Below are positions 11,085-22,372 of a stretch of 64,000 nt of DNA, one piece after another. Numbering within the stretch: position 1 is the stretch's first letter; every line of letters begins with the position of its first letter. The position numbers and the translations under genes are program-made. Under the pieces are notes generated by a model. That model saw only the letters and a list, made by a program, of their open reading frames with translations. It was not told where the DNA came from and did no database searches. Source of the stretch: Congeria kusceri (lineage: Eukaryota; Mollusca; Bivalvia; Myida; Dreissenidae); NCBI GenBank assembly GCA_027627225.1, contig CM051030.1:28391927-28455926 (forward strand). The letters are read 5' to 3'.

Positions 11085-11580
11085 AAACTGCGAGACTCGA
11101 TATTCCGGCGATATTTGAACGATAAAATATCATGCCTCGGTTCGTGTGTTGCCCGATTCTCGTGTCTCGCTTCGCGTTTCGAGTATTGTGGTTTGAAAAT
11201 CTACCGCGATACTCGAGATTCTGGCGATATTTGAACGATATAATATCGTGCCTCGCTTCGTGTCTCGCCTGAATATCGTGTATCGCTTCGTGTCTCGCTT
11301 TGCATCTCGTGCATGGACCTCTAAACGCGAGGCACGAGAATTGCTCGAGACACGAAGCGAGGCACGATATTTTACCACGAGACACGAAGCAAGACATGAG
11401 AATTGTGCGCAACACGAAGCGAGACACAATATTTCTCCGCGATATAGCGTGGTATGAGATACTGCGACAGTGCGAGATCTGGTGTTACAATATCGTGGCT
11501 CGCTTCGTGTCTCGCTTGGAATATCGTGTCTCGCTTCGTGTTTCGAGCAATTCTCGTGTCTCGCCGTAAGAGGCACGATA
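11085..11580. repeat. Palindromic CGTGTCTCGCTTCG repeat block
   Basis: GC-rich island made of GTGTCTCGCTTCG motifs in both orientations. It is forward at about 11130-11310 and 11490-11567, and reversed (CGAGACACGAAGCGAG) at about 11327-11435. The 45-bp segment 11327-11371 is inverted at 11520-11564 with about four mismatches. A direct repeat containing GGCGATATTTGAACGATA occurs at about 11106 and 11224. All reading frames across it (up to 148 codons, rich in S, R, C and A) come from the repeat and are not genes. Confidence 0.75.
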
Positions 11581-12046
11581 CTTCATGTGGCCCTAACCGG
11601 ATTCCGTAATTTTGTGATACCTCAACTTCACAGAATGAGAGAAGTCATTAGCAGAAAGTACAATATGAAAGGACAATTCTCTGTTTGCAAAATAATGTGT
11701 ATGCATACAGACAAAGTGGCTCCATGTAGAAATGGCTGCATAGGTGGGGGCATCCGTGTCTGTGGACACATTGCTAGTTTATTACTAATCATTGTTACAC
11801 CTCAAACACATAAGTGGTTTGAATAAGAGTCTGGTGAATACTGATTATAATCACCATGCCGTGAACAGATTGAAATGTACCCAATGTACTGAATCTTGCA
11901 TCTGTTTTTACAGCAAAGAAAACTGTTACACTTTCACATCTACATTTCTTTGTAAAATGGTAACTATCTGCCGTTTGAAAAAACGGGCCATATATGGGAA
12001 TACCAAAGCGGGCAGGCCGGCTGGTGGTCCCTTAGGCAGTGGGAGA
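11581..12046. other. Intronic spacer
   Basis: No feature supported. A frame at 11470-11826 depends on the palindromic repeat and is not credited. Confidence 0.35.
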
Positions 12047-12602
12047 TTTTTGTCCGGAGCATAACTTTGTCCAGCATGGATGGATTTTCAAATAACTTGT
12101 CAGAAGTGGTTAGCAATAATGAGACGTAGTGTCGCGTGCAAGAACTAGGTCCCTAGGTCCAAGGTCAAGTTCACATTTCAAGCTCAAAGGTTGAATATAG
12201 AAAATCAGTCCTTAACACTTTGTCAGGAGCATAACTTTGTCCAGCATGGATGGATTTTCAAATAACTTGGCAGAAAAGCTAAGCATAATGAGACGGAGTG
12301 TCATGCATAAGAACTAGATCCATAGATTCAATGTCAAGATCACAATTCAAGGTCAAAGGTCAAATATAAAAAATCAATTCTTTACACTTTGTTTGGAGCA
12401 TATCTTTGTCTAGCATGGATGGATTCTCGAATAACTTGGCGGAAGCGATAAGCATAATGAGACGGAGTGCCGCCCGCAATAACCAGGTCCCTATGTCCAA
12501 GGTCAAGGTCAATATTTAAGGTCAAAGTTCAAATGTAGTAAATCAATTCTTAAGACTTTCTCCAGAGCATATCTTTGTATATCTTTGTCAAGCATGGATG
12601 GA
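12047..12602 (+). repeat. Family H tandem units (copy 1)
   Basis: About three units of about 175 bp: GTCCGGAGCATAACTTTGTC, CAGCATGGATGGATTTTCAA, ATAACTTGGCAGAA, AATGAGACGGAGTG and CAAGGTCAAGGTCA. The 5' terminus is absent. A family E element is inserted at 12603, in the last unit just after GGATT. Confidence 0.6.
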
Positions 12603-13970
12603 TTTTTAGCTCACTTGTACTCGGTGAGCTATTAGTATAGCGGACCTCTCCTGCATTGTCCGTTGTCCGTAGACAATTACTTCGTACTCAAGATAGAGAC
12701 TTGACCTTTAATCCAAACTTAACCAAACTCGCACAGTTTGTGTATGACCATACAATCTCAGACAGGATCGTTATTGGACCAGATCATACCAGTAACACTG
12801 GAGCAATTGCCCCTTTATCATGCAAAAAGTTGCAAAAATGCCTTTTTCCAACGTATAGACTTTATTTTCCATCCAATCTTGACCAAACTTTCACATTGTG
12901 TGAAAGACTATAAAATCTCACCAGAAGCCAAAAATGGGCCAGATTGTATTACAAATACTGGAGTTATTGCCCTTTGTTTGTGTAAACATACATAAATGGA
13001 CAGTCTTCAGGATAGAGACTACATATTTTATTTAATCTTCACCAATCTTGCATGGTTTATCTCTGGCCATAAGATTACAAGTGAAGTGTAATATAAGCAA
13101 GTTCGGGCTAGATACACCGGAGTTATTGCCCTTTGTTTGTGACAAAAATATGCAAAAATGGACTTTATTCAGGATAGAGACATAATTTGTTTTCCAATCT
13201 TCACAATCTTTGCAGTGTGTATGTGACCGTAAGATTACAGTTGAAGTCGAATATAAGCAAGTGCGGGCCAGAAACACCAGAGTTATTGCCCTTTGTTTGT
13301 TTAAAAAATAACTAAAATAGACATTATTCAGGATGGAGACTTCATTTTTCATTGAATCTTCAATTTTGCACAATTTGTCTATGACCATGAGATTACAGGT
13401 GAAGTCGAATATAAGCAAGATTGGCCAGAAACACCAGAGTTATTGCCCCTTGTAAGCGGAATTAACATTCATATTTTATCAACCATTGGCTTGCACACAC
13501 ACATTTTTATTCTATGCTGACCAAACTTGCACAGTTTATGTATGACCATACAATTCCTAGTTGGGATTCAGTGGGAATGCGCCAGATTGCACCAGGAACA
13601 CTAGAGTTATTGCCCCTTATTCATTTGAAAAAAATGTGAAAATGCCTTTTTTCTTTTTCATCCAATCTTGACCAAACATCTACAGTAATGTATGACCATA
13701 CAATCTCAGCAGAATTCAAAACTGGGCTTGAATATGCCACAAACACAAGAGTTATTACCCCTTGTTTTGAAAGAAAAATATGTAAAAATGGACTTTATGC
13801 GGGATAAAGACTTCCATTCAATGTTAACTGAATGTCCACAGTATAATGACCATATTATAGTCTGAGTAAAATCCAAACATTGGCCAGATTAGATCACAAA
13901 CACCAGCCCTGTCTTTGTTTGAGAAAATGTAAGAATTTACTTTATGCATGATTAAGATTTCAGTTGTCAT
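12603..13970 (+). mobile_element. Tandem-core element (family E, copy 2)
   Basis: It starts TTTTTAGCTCACTTGTACTC with inverted GGTGAGCT, then the family E leader GCGGACCTCTCCTGC. At least seven diverged units follow, carrying GAGTTATTGCCCTTTGTTTG and GCACAGTTTGTGTATGACCA. The 3' part decays without a clear terminus. Confidence 0.6.
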
Positions 13971-14164
13971 CCAGTGTTGACAACAAGCCGGTGAACAGGC
14001 ATGTTCTGTTACCATTTTATTCATGCAAAATGAGTGACTTTATTGCCGTTGGTAACAAACCAGATACCATCACAGAGTTTTGCATTTACATGTCAGAGCC
14101 AATTAAAGACTAAAAGTTAATGTGCTTTTTTGGTTGAAAACTAATAACATTTGATTTCCAACCT

Positions 14165-14260
14165 TGCATGCAGTTATCTGTACATTAAAGGTTGATGGCC
14201 TCAGTGCATGCAGTTAACTGTATATGAAATGTTGATGGCTTCAGAGCCTGCATTAACATC
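14165..14260 (+). repeat. Two-unit direct repeat, about 51 bp each
   Basis: GCATGCAGTTATCTGTACAT and GGTTGATGGCCTCAGT recur as GCATGCAGTTAACTGTATAT and TGTTGATGGCTTCAGA. Confidence 0.7.
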
Positions 14261-14394
14261 ATTTATCATCAATGGAAAGAAAATTATCAAAAAAAAGGCA
14301 TAACTTGACCTTATAGCAAAGCCATCGCAATTATCACATTACATCTAGTTCTCTCAAACTGCTTGCGAAAAGACATCAAAATCTACTGTTTCTG

Positions 14395-14815
14395 CATTTT
14401 TATGCTCCCCGAAAAATTTTGATATAGTCGCCGTCCTTTCGTCAGTCCGTCCCGGTTTCTTGTCCAGAGTATTTCTTAGCAACTACTGACCAGAATTCAA
14501 TGAAACTTCATGGGAAGCTTCATTACCAATAGGAGGTGTTCACTGAACCAGGAAGTTTCGCTTCATTGATTTTTCTCAGAGGTATGGGACTTTGAAGATT
14601 TCTGAAATAAGCATTTAATGCTTAATTCTTGTCCGGTCTATTTCTACGCAACTACTGGTCAGAATTCAATGAAACTTTACAGAAAGCTTCATTACCCAGA
14701 GGAGGTGTGCATTGAACCAGAATGTTCCACTTCAATGATTTGTCTAAGAGTTATGGGAGTTGAAAGATTTCTGAAACAAGTATTTATTCCACAACTTTTC
14801 TTTACCGGTCTCTAA
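14395..14815 (+). mobile_element. Short tandem-core element, TTTTTATGCTCCCC end
   Basis: It starts TTTTTATGCTCCCCGAAAAA with a GTCGCCGTCC leader. About two units follow: TTGTCCAGAGTATTTCT, GCAACTACTGACCAGAATTC and AATGAAACTTCATGGGAAGC. It runs directly into a family F array. Confidence 0.5.
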
Positions 14816-16150
14816 TTCGGATTGAACAATTGCAATGAAACTTCATACATAGATACCTTATAGCGAGACCTTGCACAGAATTGCATAAGGGTTGGGTGGG
14901 GTCAAGGTGAAGGCCACCGTTACTAAAAGAAATAACGGTTTCCACTCAATAACTTGAAAATATTTTAATTAAACTTCGTACATAGATACCTAATATTGAG
15001 ACCTCGCTTGGGATTGCGTATGGGGCGGGTGGTGTCAAGGTCACCATTACTAAAAATAGAAAAACGGTTTCCGCTCAATAACTTGAGAATGCATCGAGAT
15101 ACGTTAATAAAACTTCATACATAGTTACCTTATATTGAGGCCTCCCTTGGGATTGCATATCGGGTGGGCGCGGTCAAGGTCACTGTTACTAAAAATAGAA
15201 AAAAAAATTCCGCTCAATAACTCAAGAACGCATTGAGACAGTTTAATGAAACTTTATATGGGATTGCTGATGGGTTCGGTGGGGTCAAGGTCACAAAAAA
15301 AGTGTCCGCTCAATAACTTGAACGCATTGCGATATTTTCATGAAAAGCTGCATTTGAAGACACCTTATAACGAGACCTTGCTTGGGATTGCTGAAGGGGT
15401 GGGTTGGGTCAAGGTCAAGGTCACCATTACTAAACAATAGAAAAACAGTTTCTGCTCAATAACTTTAGAACGTATTGAGATATTTTAATGAAACTTCATA
15501 TGTAGACACCTTATATTGAGACCTCGCTTGGGATTGCAATTGGGGTGGGTGGGACAAGGTCAGGGTTACCATTAGCAAGGTCAGCATCGGCATTAGTAAA
15601 ATTAAAAGAACGGTTTCTATTCAAGAAATAATGAACAAATTGAGATATTTTAATGCCTCACTTGGGATTTCATATGGGGATGGTGGGTTCAAGGTCAAGG
15701 TTACCGTTACTAAAAATAGAAAAACAGATTCCGCTTAAACTAGGAGACAAATTCAGATATTTTTTATAAAACTTCATATGTATATGCCTTATTATCTAGA
15801 CCTCGTATACAATTGCATATGGGGTGGGTAAGGTCATGTTCATCGTTACTAAAAATAGAAAAAGTGTTTCCACTCAATAACTTAAGAACGAATTTAGATA
15901 TTTTAATGAAACTTCATATGTAGATACCGTATATTAAGACCTCATTGGGATTGCATATGGGGTGGGTGGATTGCATATGGGGTGGGTGGGCTCAAGGTCA
16001 CCATTACCAGAAATAAAACAAACGGTTTACACTCAACAGCTCATGTATGAAGGAAGGTATTGTAATGTTACTTCAAATGTAAATATCTTATGTTGAAAGC
16101 TCACTTTGGATTGTATATGGGATAGTTGGTGGTCAAGGTTACTGTTTCTT
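14816..16150 (+). repeat. Family F tandem array (copy 2)
   Basis: About nine units of about 145 bp with AATGAAACTTCATACATAG, GGGATTGCATATGGGGTGGG, CAAGGTCACTGTTACTAAAA and CCGCTCAATAACTTGAGAA. One unit contains a small duplication (GGATTGCATATGGGGTGGGT twice near 15950). No terminus was found. Confidence 0.7.
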
Positions 16151-16337
16151 TTTCACTTACATAAACATACTTCTGTTCAGGGTCAGTATTCTTAAATGTC
16201 CTAATTAATACCTAAAAATGCTATTTCTTAACTTAAGTTGTACTTTAGTGCAATTCCTACCCATGACCTTCACCTTGCATCCAAACTTTCTTTTATTCTT
16301 GTGCTGACTTTATGCATATCATTCGAACAAATTCATG

Positions 16338-16836
16338 GCAGGGGTTAACATAAGGTTTTGACTTTTGCTTGCCTAGGGGGCAAGTTACGTTGAACATCTA
16401 CTTGCCCCCAGTGAAAAAAAGGTTGTCCAATCTTTAAGTCAATGTTTGTTGATTTGTAAAGCATATGCATGTATTATTAGATGCAAGCTTCAAACAATCC
16501 TTATATTATTTAAGTTGGATACTGTAACATGACTGCCCACACTTTCATACTATGGACAGATCGTACTTCGCCTGCACTCATTATCAAACACAAGCCATTG
16601 AAATTCATTAAGCCATGATCGAGTATGGACAGATCGTTTGTGATTCTTTTACAAATTAAATCAGTATTATGTATACCTGATGGACATTGATATTACCTCA
16701 AGAAAATAAATAATCGCAAAATATGTCACTACCATAATTGACATGCCTGGCGGGCAACCTTCTTTTGAAAATCACTTGCCCTCAGCGATTTTAATCAGGC
16801 ACGGTCAAGCGGGCGTCCGCTTAAGTTAACCCCTGC
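16338..16836. mobile_element. MITE-like element with GCAGGGGTTAAC termini
   Basis: The left end GCAGGGGTTAACATAAG (16338) pairs with the right end CTTAAGTTAACCCCTGC (to 16836). ATG flanks both sides (16335-16337 and 16837-16839), a probable 3-bp target duplication. Removal joins ATTCATG to AAATTTCC, similar to the uninterrupted sequence GTGCTGACTTTAATGCATTT...AAATTTCCTAGTTTCTTG at 33778-33840. The body contains inverted CTTGCCCCCAG/GGGGGCAAG motifs but no protein frame. Confidence 0.65.
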
Positions 16837-17154
16837 ATGAAATTTCCACGTTTCTTGTCTTACATAATGGGACTTTGATGATTGCTTGTCTGGACTGATT
16901 GCTTTCCCATTACTTGGCAAAGAGCATTGGGGACCATCCATCATTTCACAGATATCCTATTCAAGAATTGTCACTAACTTAATGAAAAAGGGTCAGATAA
17001 GAATATCAAGAAAAAGATCTGAGAATCATAGGCAAAAACTCCGAAACTCTACTACTAAACATTAATTAACCCATTGCACTAACTGATGTTAAACAACCAT
17101 TCTGTAAATACATGGGTATTCTTCAGATACCTTAATTTGCAAACCTGTCACAAC

Positions 17155-17590
17155 AGTATGGTCTTGTCAAATAACTTGGCAGAAGTGATAAGCATGGTGG
17201 GACGGTGTGTCGCTTGCAAGAACCAGATCCTTAGGTCCAAGGTCAAGGTCACAACATAAGGTCAAAGTTAAAATATAAGAAATCAATCCTTACCATTTTG
17301 TCTGGAGCATATCTTTGTCACATACGGATAGATTGTTATGCCCCCACCATCAATGTTTACCCTGTACTAGGGTACGTACGATTGTACATGTGTACGTATG
17401 TTCGGATTCTTGTCCAGACAATAACTTTTTCCAGCATTGGAGGATTTTCAAATAAGTTGGTAGAAATGCTAAGCATTATGAGAAGGTGTGTCACGCGCAA
17501 GAACCATGGTCCTAAATCCAAGGTCAAGGTCACATGACACTTCAAGGTCAAAGGCCAAATATAATATTTTAAGTCACAGACCCTGTGAAG
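17155..17590 (+). mobile_element. Family H units with 5' terminus inside (copy 2)
   Basis: Units at 17155-17335 carry ATAACTTGGCAGAAGTGATA and GTCCAAGGTCAAGGTCAC. At 17336 the 5' end TTATGCCCCCACCATCAATG with its GGGTACGTACG leader appears, followed by more units up to CAAGGTCAAAGGCC. This looks like one copy inserted into another, or a rearranged array. Confidence 0.55.
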
Positions 17591-18616
17591 AGCATAATTG
17601 ACGTTACGATGGACCGATGATTGACAGGTAAAAAAATCAATTAGTTCGCTGCACTGATAAGCATGTGTTCCATCCGCCATTTTGTCTGTCATACTGACCA
17701 ACATGTCTGACAATCCAATATTATTATTATATTTGTGTAGCCATGCTTTGGTAGCATGTTACCTTTAGAAAAAGTAATAGTAAAACTCTGTTCAGCTGTA
17801 CGAAATTCCCTGATTCTAAAAATGACATGTGTAGGACGCGTAATGATGACGTAGATTTAGTTTACTCAGTCACAGGATTTAAATGCACAAGTGGTGTATG
17901 CAGAATTCAAGATGAATAAATTTGTAGATCTGCGTTAAATTGTCAAACTCTCTAAAATGTACTTTGAAAGAGTGTTCAGAAATGGATTACACACACATAC
18001 AAAGTGTTTTTGTGAGCATCTTGAATAGTTTCTGCTCTCTCTATAAAATCTGCGTCTCCAACGTCAAGACTAACCAAAGAAGATTTAACTCTTGGCCAGG
18101 CGTTCGTTTACAGGCCAATTGGATACGAAAGGACTAATCAAGAATCGAAAAGTGGCAGTAATGTTTGCGAAAAACGTTCGGAAACTGACTGCAAACAAAT
18201 CATGAAAACAAAATGGCGCCCGGAGAAAGTTCAAGAACGCTAAACACTTTCGCCAATACTAATCTACAGCACTTCTATTCTTGGTCGTTTTATTTCATGC
18301 TTTTGGACAATAAATGTATACAATTGTGTAGGACCTTGCAAACAACCACACTAGAATATTTTTGTGTGTGTCTTGTATGTCTAAAAATATACTGTCTACA
18401 CTCTCATTAAATCATTATTACCTATCCTTGGTGAGGAAACAGTCATCATTCTGTCTTTGCCATGTTTTAATTTACAAAAATCTTAATTGATTTTTAAATT
18501 TATTGTTTTACATGATTTACCTGATTTTATTAGGTGGTAGTTTTAAGCTTATGGGTTTTAAGGGTACATTATGTCTTGTTTGAACAATGTTAACATCTAA
18601 TTGTTTACCATTTTAG
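17591..18616. other. Intron 1 of locus 1, 3' part
   Basis: No repeat or exon recognised except the pyrimidine tract and acceptor (GTTTACCATTTTAG) at 18603-18616. Confidence 0.4.
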
Positions 18617-18649
18617 GAAAAAATAAAAAGGGCAAGCATACCAAAAATG
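18617..18649 (+). CDS. Receptor locus 1, 33-base basic micro-exon
   Basis: The exon lies between a TTTTAG acceptor and a consensus GTAAGTA donor. It is phase 1 on both sides, so it can be skipped without a frame change. Joined to 880 it reads GKNKKGKHTKN, a strongly basic linker between the YATV exon and the YENP exon. The evidence is splice sites, phase agreement and composition. Alternative use of this exon is possible but unproven. Confidence 0.7.
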
Positions 18650-18833
18650 GTAAGTAAACAGTCAAATATTGTGTTTTTGTAAGATTAAAAACACAATGCA
18701 TGATAAACAGTTGGACCTATTGTTTTTATGACAGCAAGCAAAATATATTATGCACAGCAGTCAGTAAAAGTTTCCTTCTGTATTAATATTTTGTATGACT
18801 TTTTATTTAGTTATAGCCAGGTGTGTACTGCTA

Positions 18834-18928
18834 AGATCATATTTTATTTCATGGGTGGTCATATAAAACATATTTCATGAGTGAAAATATTAGTTTTCTA
18901 TGACCACAAATAAAATAAAATATGATCT
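18834..18928. repeat. Foldback hairpin, about 95 bp
   Basis: AGATCATATTTTATTT...GGTGGTCATA on the left pairs with TATGACCAC...AAATAAAATATGATCT on the right. The arms are about 30 bp with a few mismatches. It is a likely miniature foldback element in the intron. Confidence 0.7.
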
Positions 18929-19134
18929 TTCAAAAATATTTGTGTTATGTCATGCCCTTAGACAATAAATAAATAAAATTGCACAATATAAACTAAAACG
19001 TTCATGCAACTTGAAGTCATAAAATAAATCTTAAGTGAAAGTCACTTGTCAAGTCTAATTGTCACTCGTTGTTATAGTGGAAAAATACTGCCATACTTTC
19101 TGCATTGTCGTCGCTCAATTATATTTTCATTGCA

Positions 19135-20147
19135 TTTTTAATCCCCCGCCGCGAAGCGGGAGGGGGGTTTTAGGAATGCCCTCCGTCCGTCCATCCGTCT
19201 GTTCGTAACAGTTTTGTGTCCGCTCCATATCTCCTTTACCTTTTGAAGGATTTTCATGAAACTTGGCTCAAATGTTTAGGTCATTGAGGCGATGTGCAGA
19301 AGGTATGAGTCGGTCACGCCAGCTCAACGTCAAGGTCACGGTTGAAGGTCAAATATTCGAGCCTCCATTTCGTGTCCGCTCCATATCTCCTATGCCTTTT
19401 GAAGGATTTTCATGAAACTTGGCTCAAATGTGTAGGTCATTAAGACGATGTGCAGAAGGCATGGGCCTTTTACGCCAGCTCAAGGTCAAGGTCACAATTG
19501 AAGGTTAAATTTTTTAGCCTCCATTTTCGTGTCTGTTTTTCGTTTCCGCTCCATATCCCCTATACCCTTTGAAGAATTTTCATGAAACTTGGCTCAAATG
19601 TTTTGCTCACTGAGACCATGTGCAGAAGGCATAAGCCAGTCACGCCAACTCAAGGTCAAGGTCACACTTGAAGGTTTAATATTTGAGCCTGTATTTTCAT
19701 GTCCCTTCTGTATCTCTTGTGCCCTTGAAAGGATTTTCATGAAACTTGCCTCAAATGTTTATCACATTAAGGCAATGTGCAGAAGGCATGAGGCAGTCAC
19801 GCCATCTCAAGGTCAAGGTCACACTTGAAGGTCAAATGTTTGAGCCACCATTTTTGTGTCTGCTCCATATCTCCTATGCCCTTTGAAGGATTTCATAAAA
19901 CTTGTCTCAAATGTTTATCACATTGAGGCGATGTGCAGAAGGCATGGAGCAGTCTTGCCACCTCAAGGTCAAGGTCACACTGAAAGGTCAAATGTTTGAG
20001 CCTCCGTTTTCGTGTCAGCTCCATATATCCTATGCTCTTTAAGGAATTTTCATGAAACTGATTAGGTCAGTGTGATACTTCAAAGTCACCTTTAAAGTCT
20101 AATGAAGGATCACGGCAGGGGATATAGCTGTCCTTTGGACTGCCATG
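19135..20147 (+). mobile_element. Tandem-core element, CCCCCGCC terminus class (family J)
   Basis: It starts TTTTTAATCCCCCGCCGCG with the stem CCCGC...GCGGG. The core has about 165-bp units: TCCGCTCCATATCTCCTATG, CCTTTTGAAGGATTTTCATG, AAACTTGGCTCAAATGTT, ATGTGCAGAAGGCATG and CTCAAGGTCAAGGTCACA. Near the 3' end CACGGCAGGGGATA is the inverse of the 5' TCCCCCGCCGCG. It is followed by the hairpin GTCC-TTT-GGAC (20130-20140) and TGCCATG. This is the same architecture with unrelated termini. Confidence 0.65.
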
Positions 20148-21268
20148 TATAGTATTAACAAAGGATGATGTTTACATTGCCGATGAGATTATTCACATAC
20201 TTAAAAAAAGTAATTTAAAACAATGTGAGAAGTAGTTCTTGAGTGAAATGATCAAATGTTATCTTCACTTGGCCCAGAGTGAAGCGATCAGGTGATCATT
20301 CTCTGGTATTCTCCACTCATTCAACGCATTGCATGAACTAAAAAGATGGGGTCCAGGAGAAGTGCAGAGTAATTAAAACTAAAGCCTTTGCCTTTATGGA
20401 GTAATTGTCCTTTGGTTTATTTCCTGTTGCATGTCTTTACTCCAGTAACTAAAGAATAACTTGTAATATTGAAAAGATTGAAATAAAACTTCATATAATG
20501 ATGGTTAGGCATTGTCGAGTATAAAAATCTGGACTCCTTGTTAAAATGTTATGGACTTATTGCCCTTGTGTAATTGCCTATCGCCAATGGTAACTATATT
20601 ACTCGTGGAGTTATTTACAGGACACTTGTTATAAGGATTGGTCAGTTTCAAAGTACAAGAACCATAACTCAGTCTGACTTTAGTAGTAATAGCCCTTGAA
20701 TCTTATTCATGACTGAAATGTGATACAGTTAATTGCAGTACTATGAAATTCATGTATACTATGATCAGATAGTCCAGTCCGGACTTTATATTTTTAACAT
20801 ATAAATATAAATAAAATAAGTGATATATGGCAATTAATATGCAATTAAACGAAAGAATTATTCCAACAAACCAATATTTTGTTAGTATTGAAATATTAAT
20901 GGATAACACAGTATTTTCAAACACATCAAACAAGTCATTGCTTAGGGAAAAATGGTGCATACCCCAAGTTAGTTTGTTAGTGCCCTGCCCTATGAAAGTT
21001 GTTATCAAGTTTAATTTTTATATTAGTGCATAGTTTTTTTGTAATTCATTGTAATTGCGATATTGAGCTAATACAAATATTGTCAAAGCAATTAATTAAA
21101 GTATAAGGATTTACACAAAGGTTACAACATGCCATAAAATGACACTTAACATAAAACAAGTATTTTAATATAAAACTTTCCTGGAGGTACGGTAATTTTG
21201 TGATGGATACCACAGTGCAAGAACCATGACCGTACATGTTCGTTTAAGAATTGAATAGTTTATTTCTG
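20148..21268. other. Intron 2 sequence, no gene recognised
   Basis: AT-rich sequence. Frames of 68-101 codons on opposite strands at 20703-21033 overlap each other and show no splice or composition support. Confidence 0.35.
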
Positions 21269-21361
21269 CATTTCATCGATGTGTGAACAGTCGGGAAAAT
21301 TACGCCTAATTATGCATTAATCAGGAGTAATTTTCCTGACAGTTCATGCACCGATGAAATG
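21269..21361. repeat. Foldback hairpin, about 93 bp
   Basis: The left arm CATTTCATCGATGTGTGAAC and GGAAAATTACGCCTAATTA pairs with the right arm TTAATCAGGAGTAATTTTCC and GTTCATGCACCGATGAAATG around a 4-bp loop. The arms are about 44 bp and nearly perfect, so it is probably a recent MITE. Confidence 0.8.
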
Positions 21362-21383
21362 AAGACAAATATTATTCATTTCT

Positions 21384-21794
21384 TTAATTACAACAAAAAG
21401 TGGATATTAACTTTGCTTTTAACTGTCGAAGTGCCGCAAATGACATGTAGTCTCTGGCTGCAGGAATCCATGTTTTAGTTTTGGTTTCATTTGCATGGAA
21501 CGGCATTTCTAATAACTTGATAGACATTTCAAATCCCTGTGGATCATTTTGGAGTGGGCTTTTTGGTAAAACAGTTTGAATTTCCCGATGAGCATTTATA
21601 ATTTCATCGTCTGCAACACCGGCAACCGATAAATCAGTCATTTTTTTAAGAACGATAGTGTATACATTGTAAAGGTTCGCACAAAACAATGACGACATTT
21701 TGCAAATAGATAATGAAAAAGTAGTATGGTCATGAATAATAATATGGTCATTTGCATAGCCAACCGGTTCATCGGGGTATGAATGACAGGTCAC
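21384..21794 (-). CDS. Uncharacterised single-exon ORF, 136 codons (weak)
   Basis: Open minus-strand frame inside intron 2 of locus 1. Its second half looks protein-like (MTDLSVAGVADDEIINAHRE... then FHANETKTKTWIPAARDY). No domain, signal peptide or membrane helix is recognised. It sits beside a foldback repeat. It could be a remnant of a retroelement, a retrocopy exon or chance. I do not assign a function. Confidence 0.25.
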   Translation of the reverse strand: MTCHSYPDEPVGYANDHIIIHDHTTFSLSICKMSSLFCANLYNVYTIVLKKMTDLSVAGVADDEIINAHREIQTVLPKSPLQNDPQGFEMSIKLLEMPFHANETKTKTWIPAARDYMSFAALRQLKAKLISTFCCN

Positions 21795-22283
21795 ATGGGC
21801 GGATTATCCAATCAGAATGCAGCGTTTATGTGAAAATGCAAAATGTTGTAATTATTTTGAGAATAAATACAATTGGACTATTTTGCCTACAGGTGCAAAT
21901 GTTAACTTACTACAAAAGTGATTTTCTTGTGCTGATCTTATCTCAATTTATATAAAACTTAAGATAATGACAAAATACCCTAAGTGGTATTGTAAAACAT
22001 AAGCAGCCTAGTGTTTTCTTATTAAATAGACTTTAAACGGACTATGTCATCAAAAAGGGTCTCAATGGGCAATTTTTTAAGAACAGTCTGAAATTAAGAT
22101 ATCAATTCTGGCATAAAATAACGGTTTAATAGCGTATATTTAATGGCAAAAGAGTGTACGCATTCTGAGGTAAAAATCTATTAATTATAAGAGTCATGTT
22201 TGTTTGGCCCTAATCATGTTTACAGTTTGACGTCAGAATTGTGGGTATTTTGTATAACGATATAACCACATGATTCATTATCA

Positions 22284-22368
22284 AGAAGAATAGCGCAGTT
22301 GGTTAAAGCGCTGTCTATTGTCATTTCTTAAAATGGCTCCTGAGTAATGAGTTCGATATCCACTTGTT
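22284..22368 (+). repeat. tRNA-derived (SINE-like) fragment
   Basis: TAGCGCAGTTGGTTAAAGCG matches a tRNA A-box and D-arm with pairing GCGC. GAGTTCGATATCC 50 bases on is a mutated B-box. The acceptor and anticodon stems do not fold properly, so this is a degenerate tRNA-like or SINE head and not a tRNA gene. Confidence 0.5.
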
Positions 22369-22372
22369 TTTG

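Noticed and set aside
11083..11826. Overlapping frames of 84-148 codons on both strands
   Set aside because: They are produced by the palindromic CGTGTCTCGCTTCG repeat, which lacks stop codons in several frames.
22284..22368. A tRNA gene
   Set aside because: A-box and D-arm are good, but the acceptor and anticodon stems fail and the B-box is mutated.
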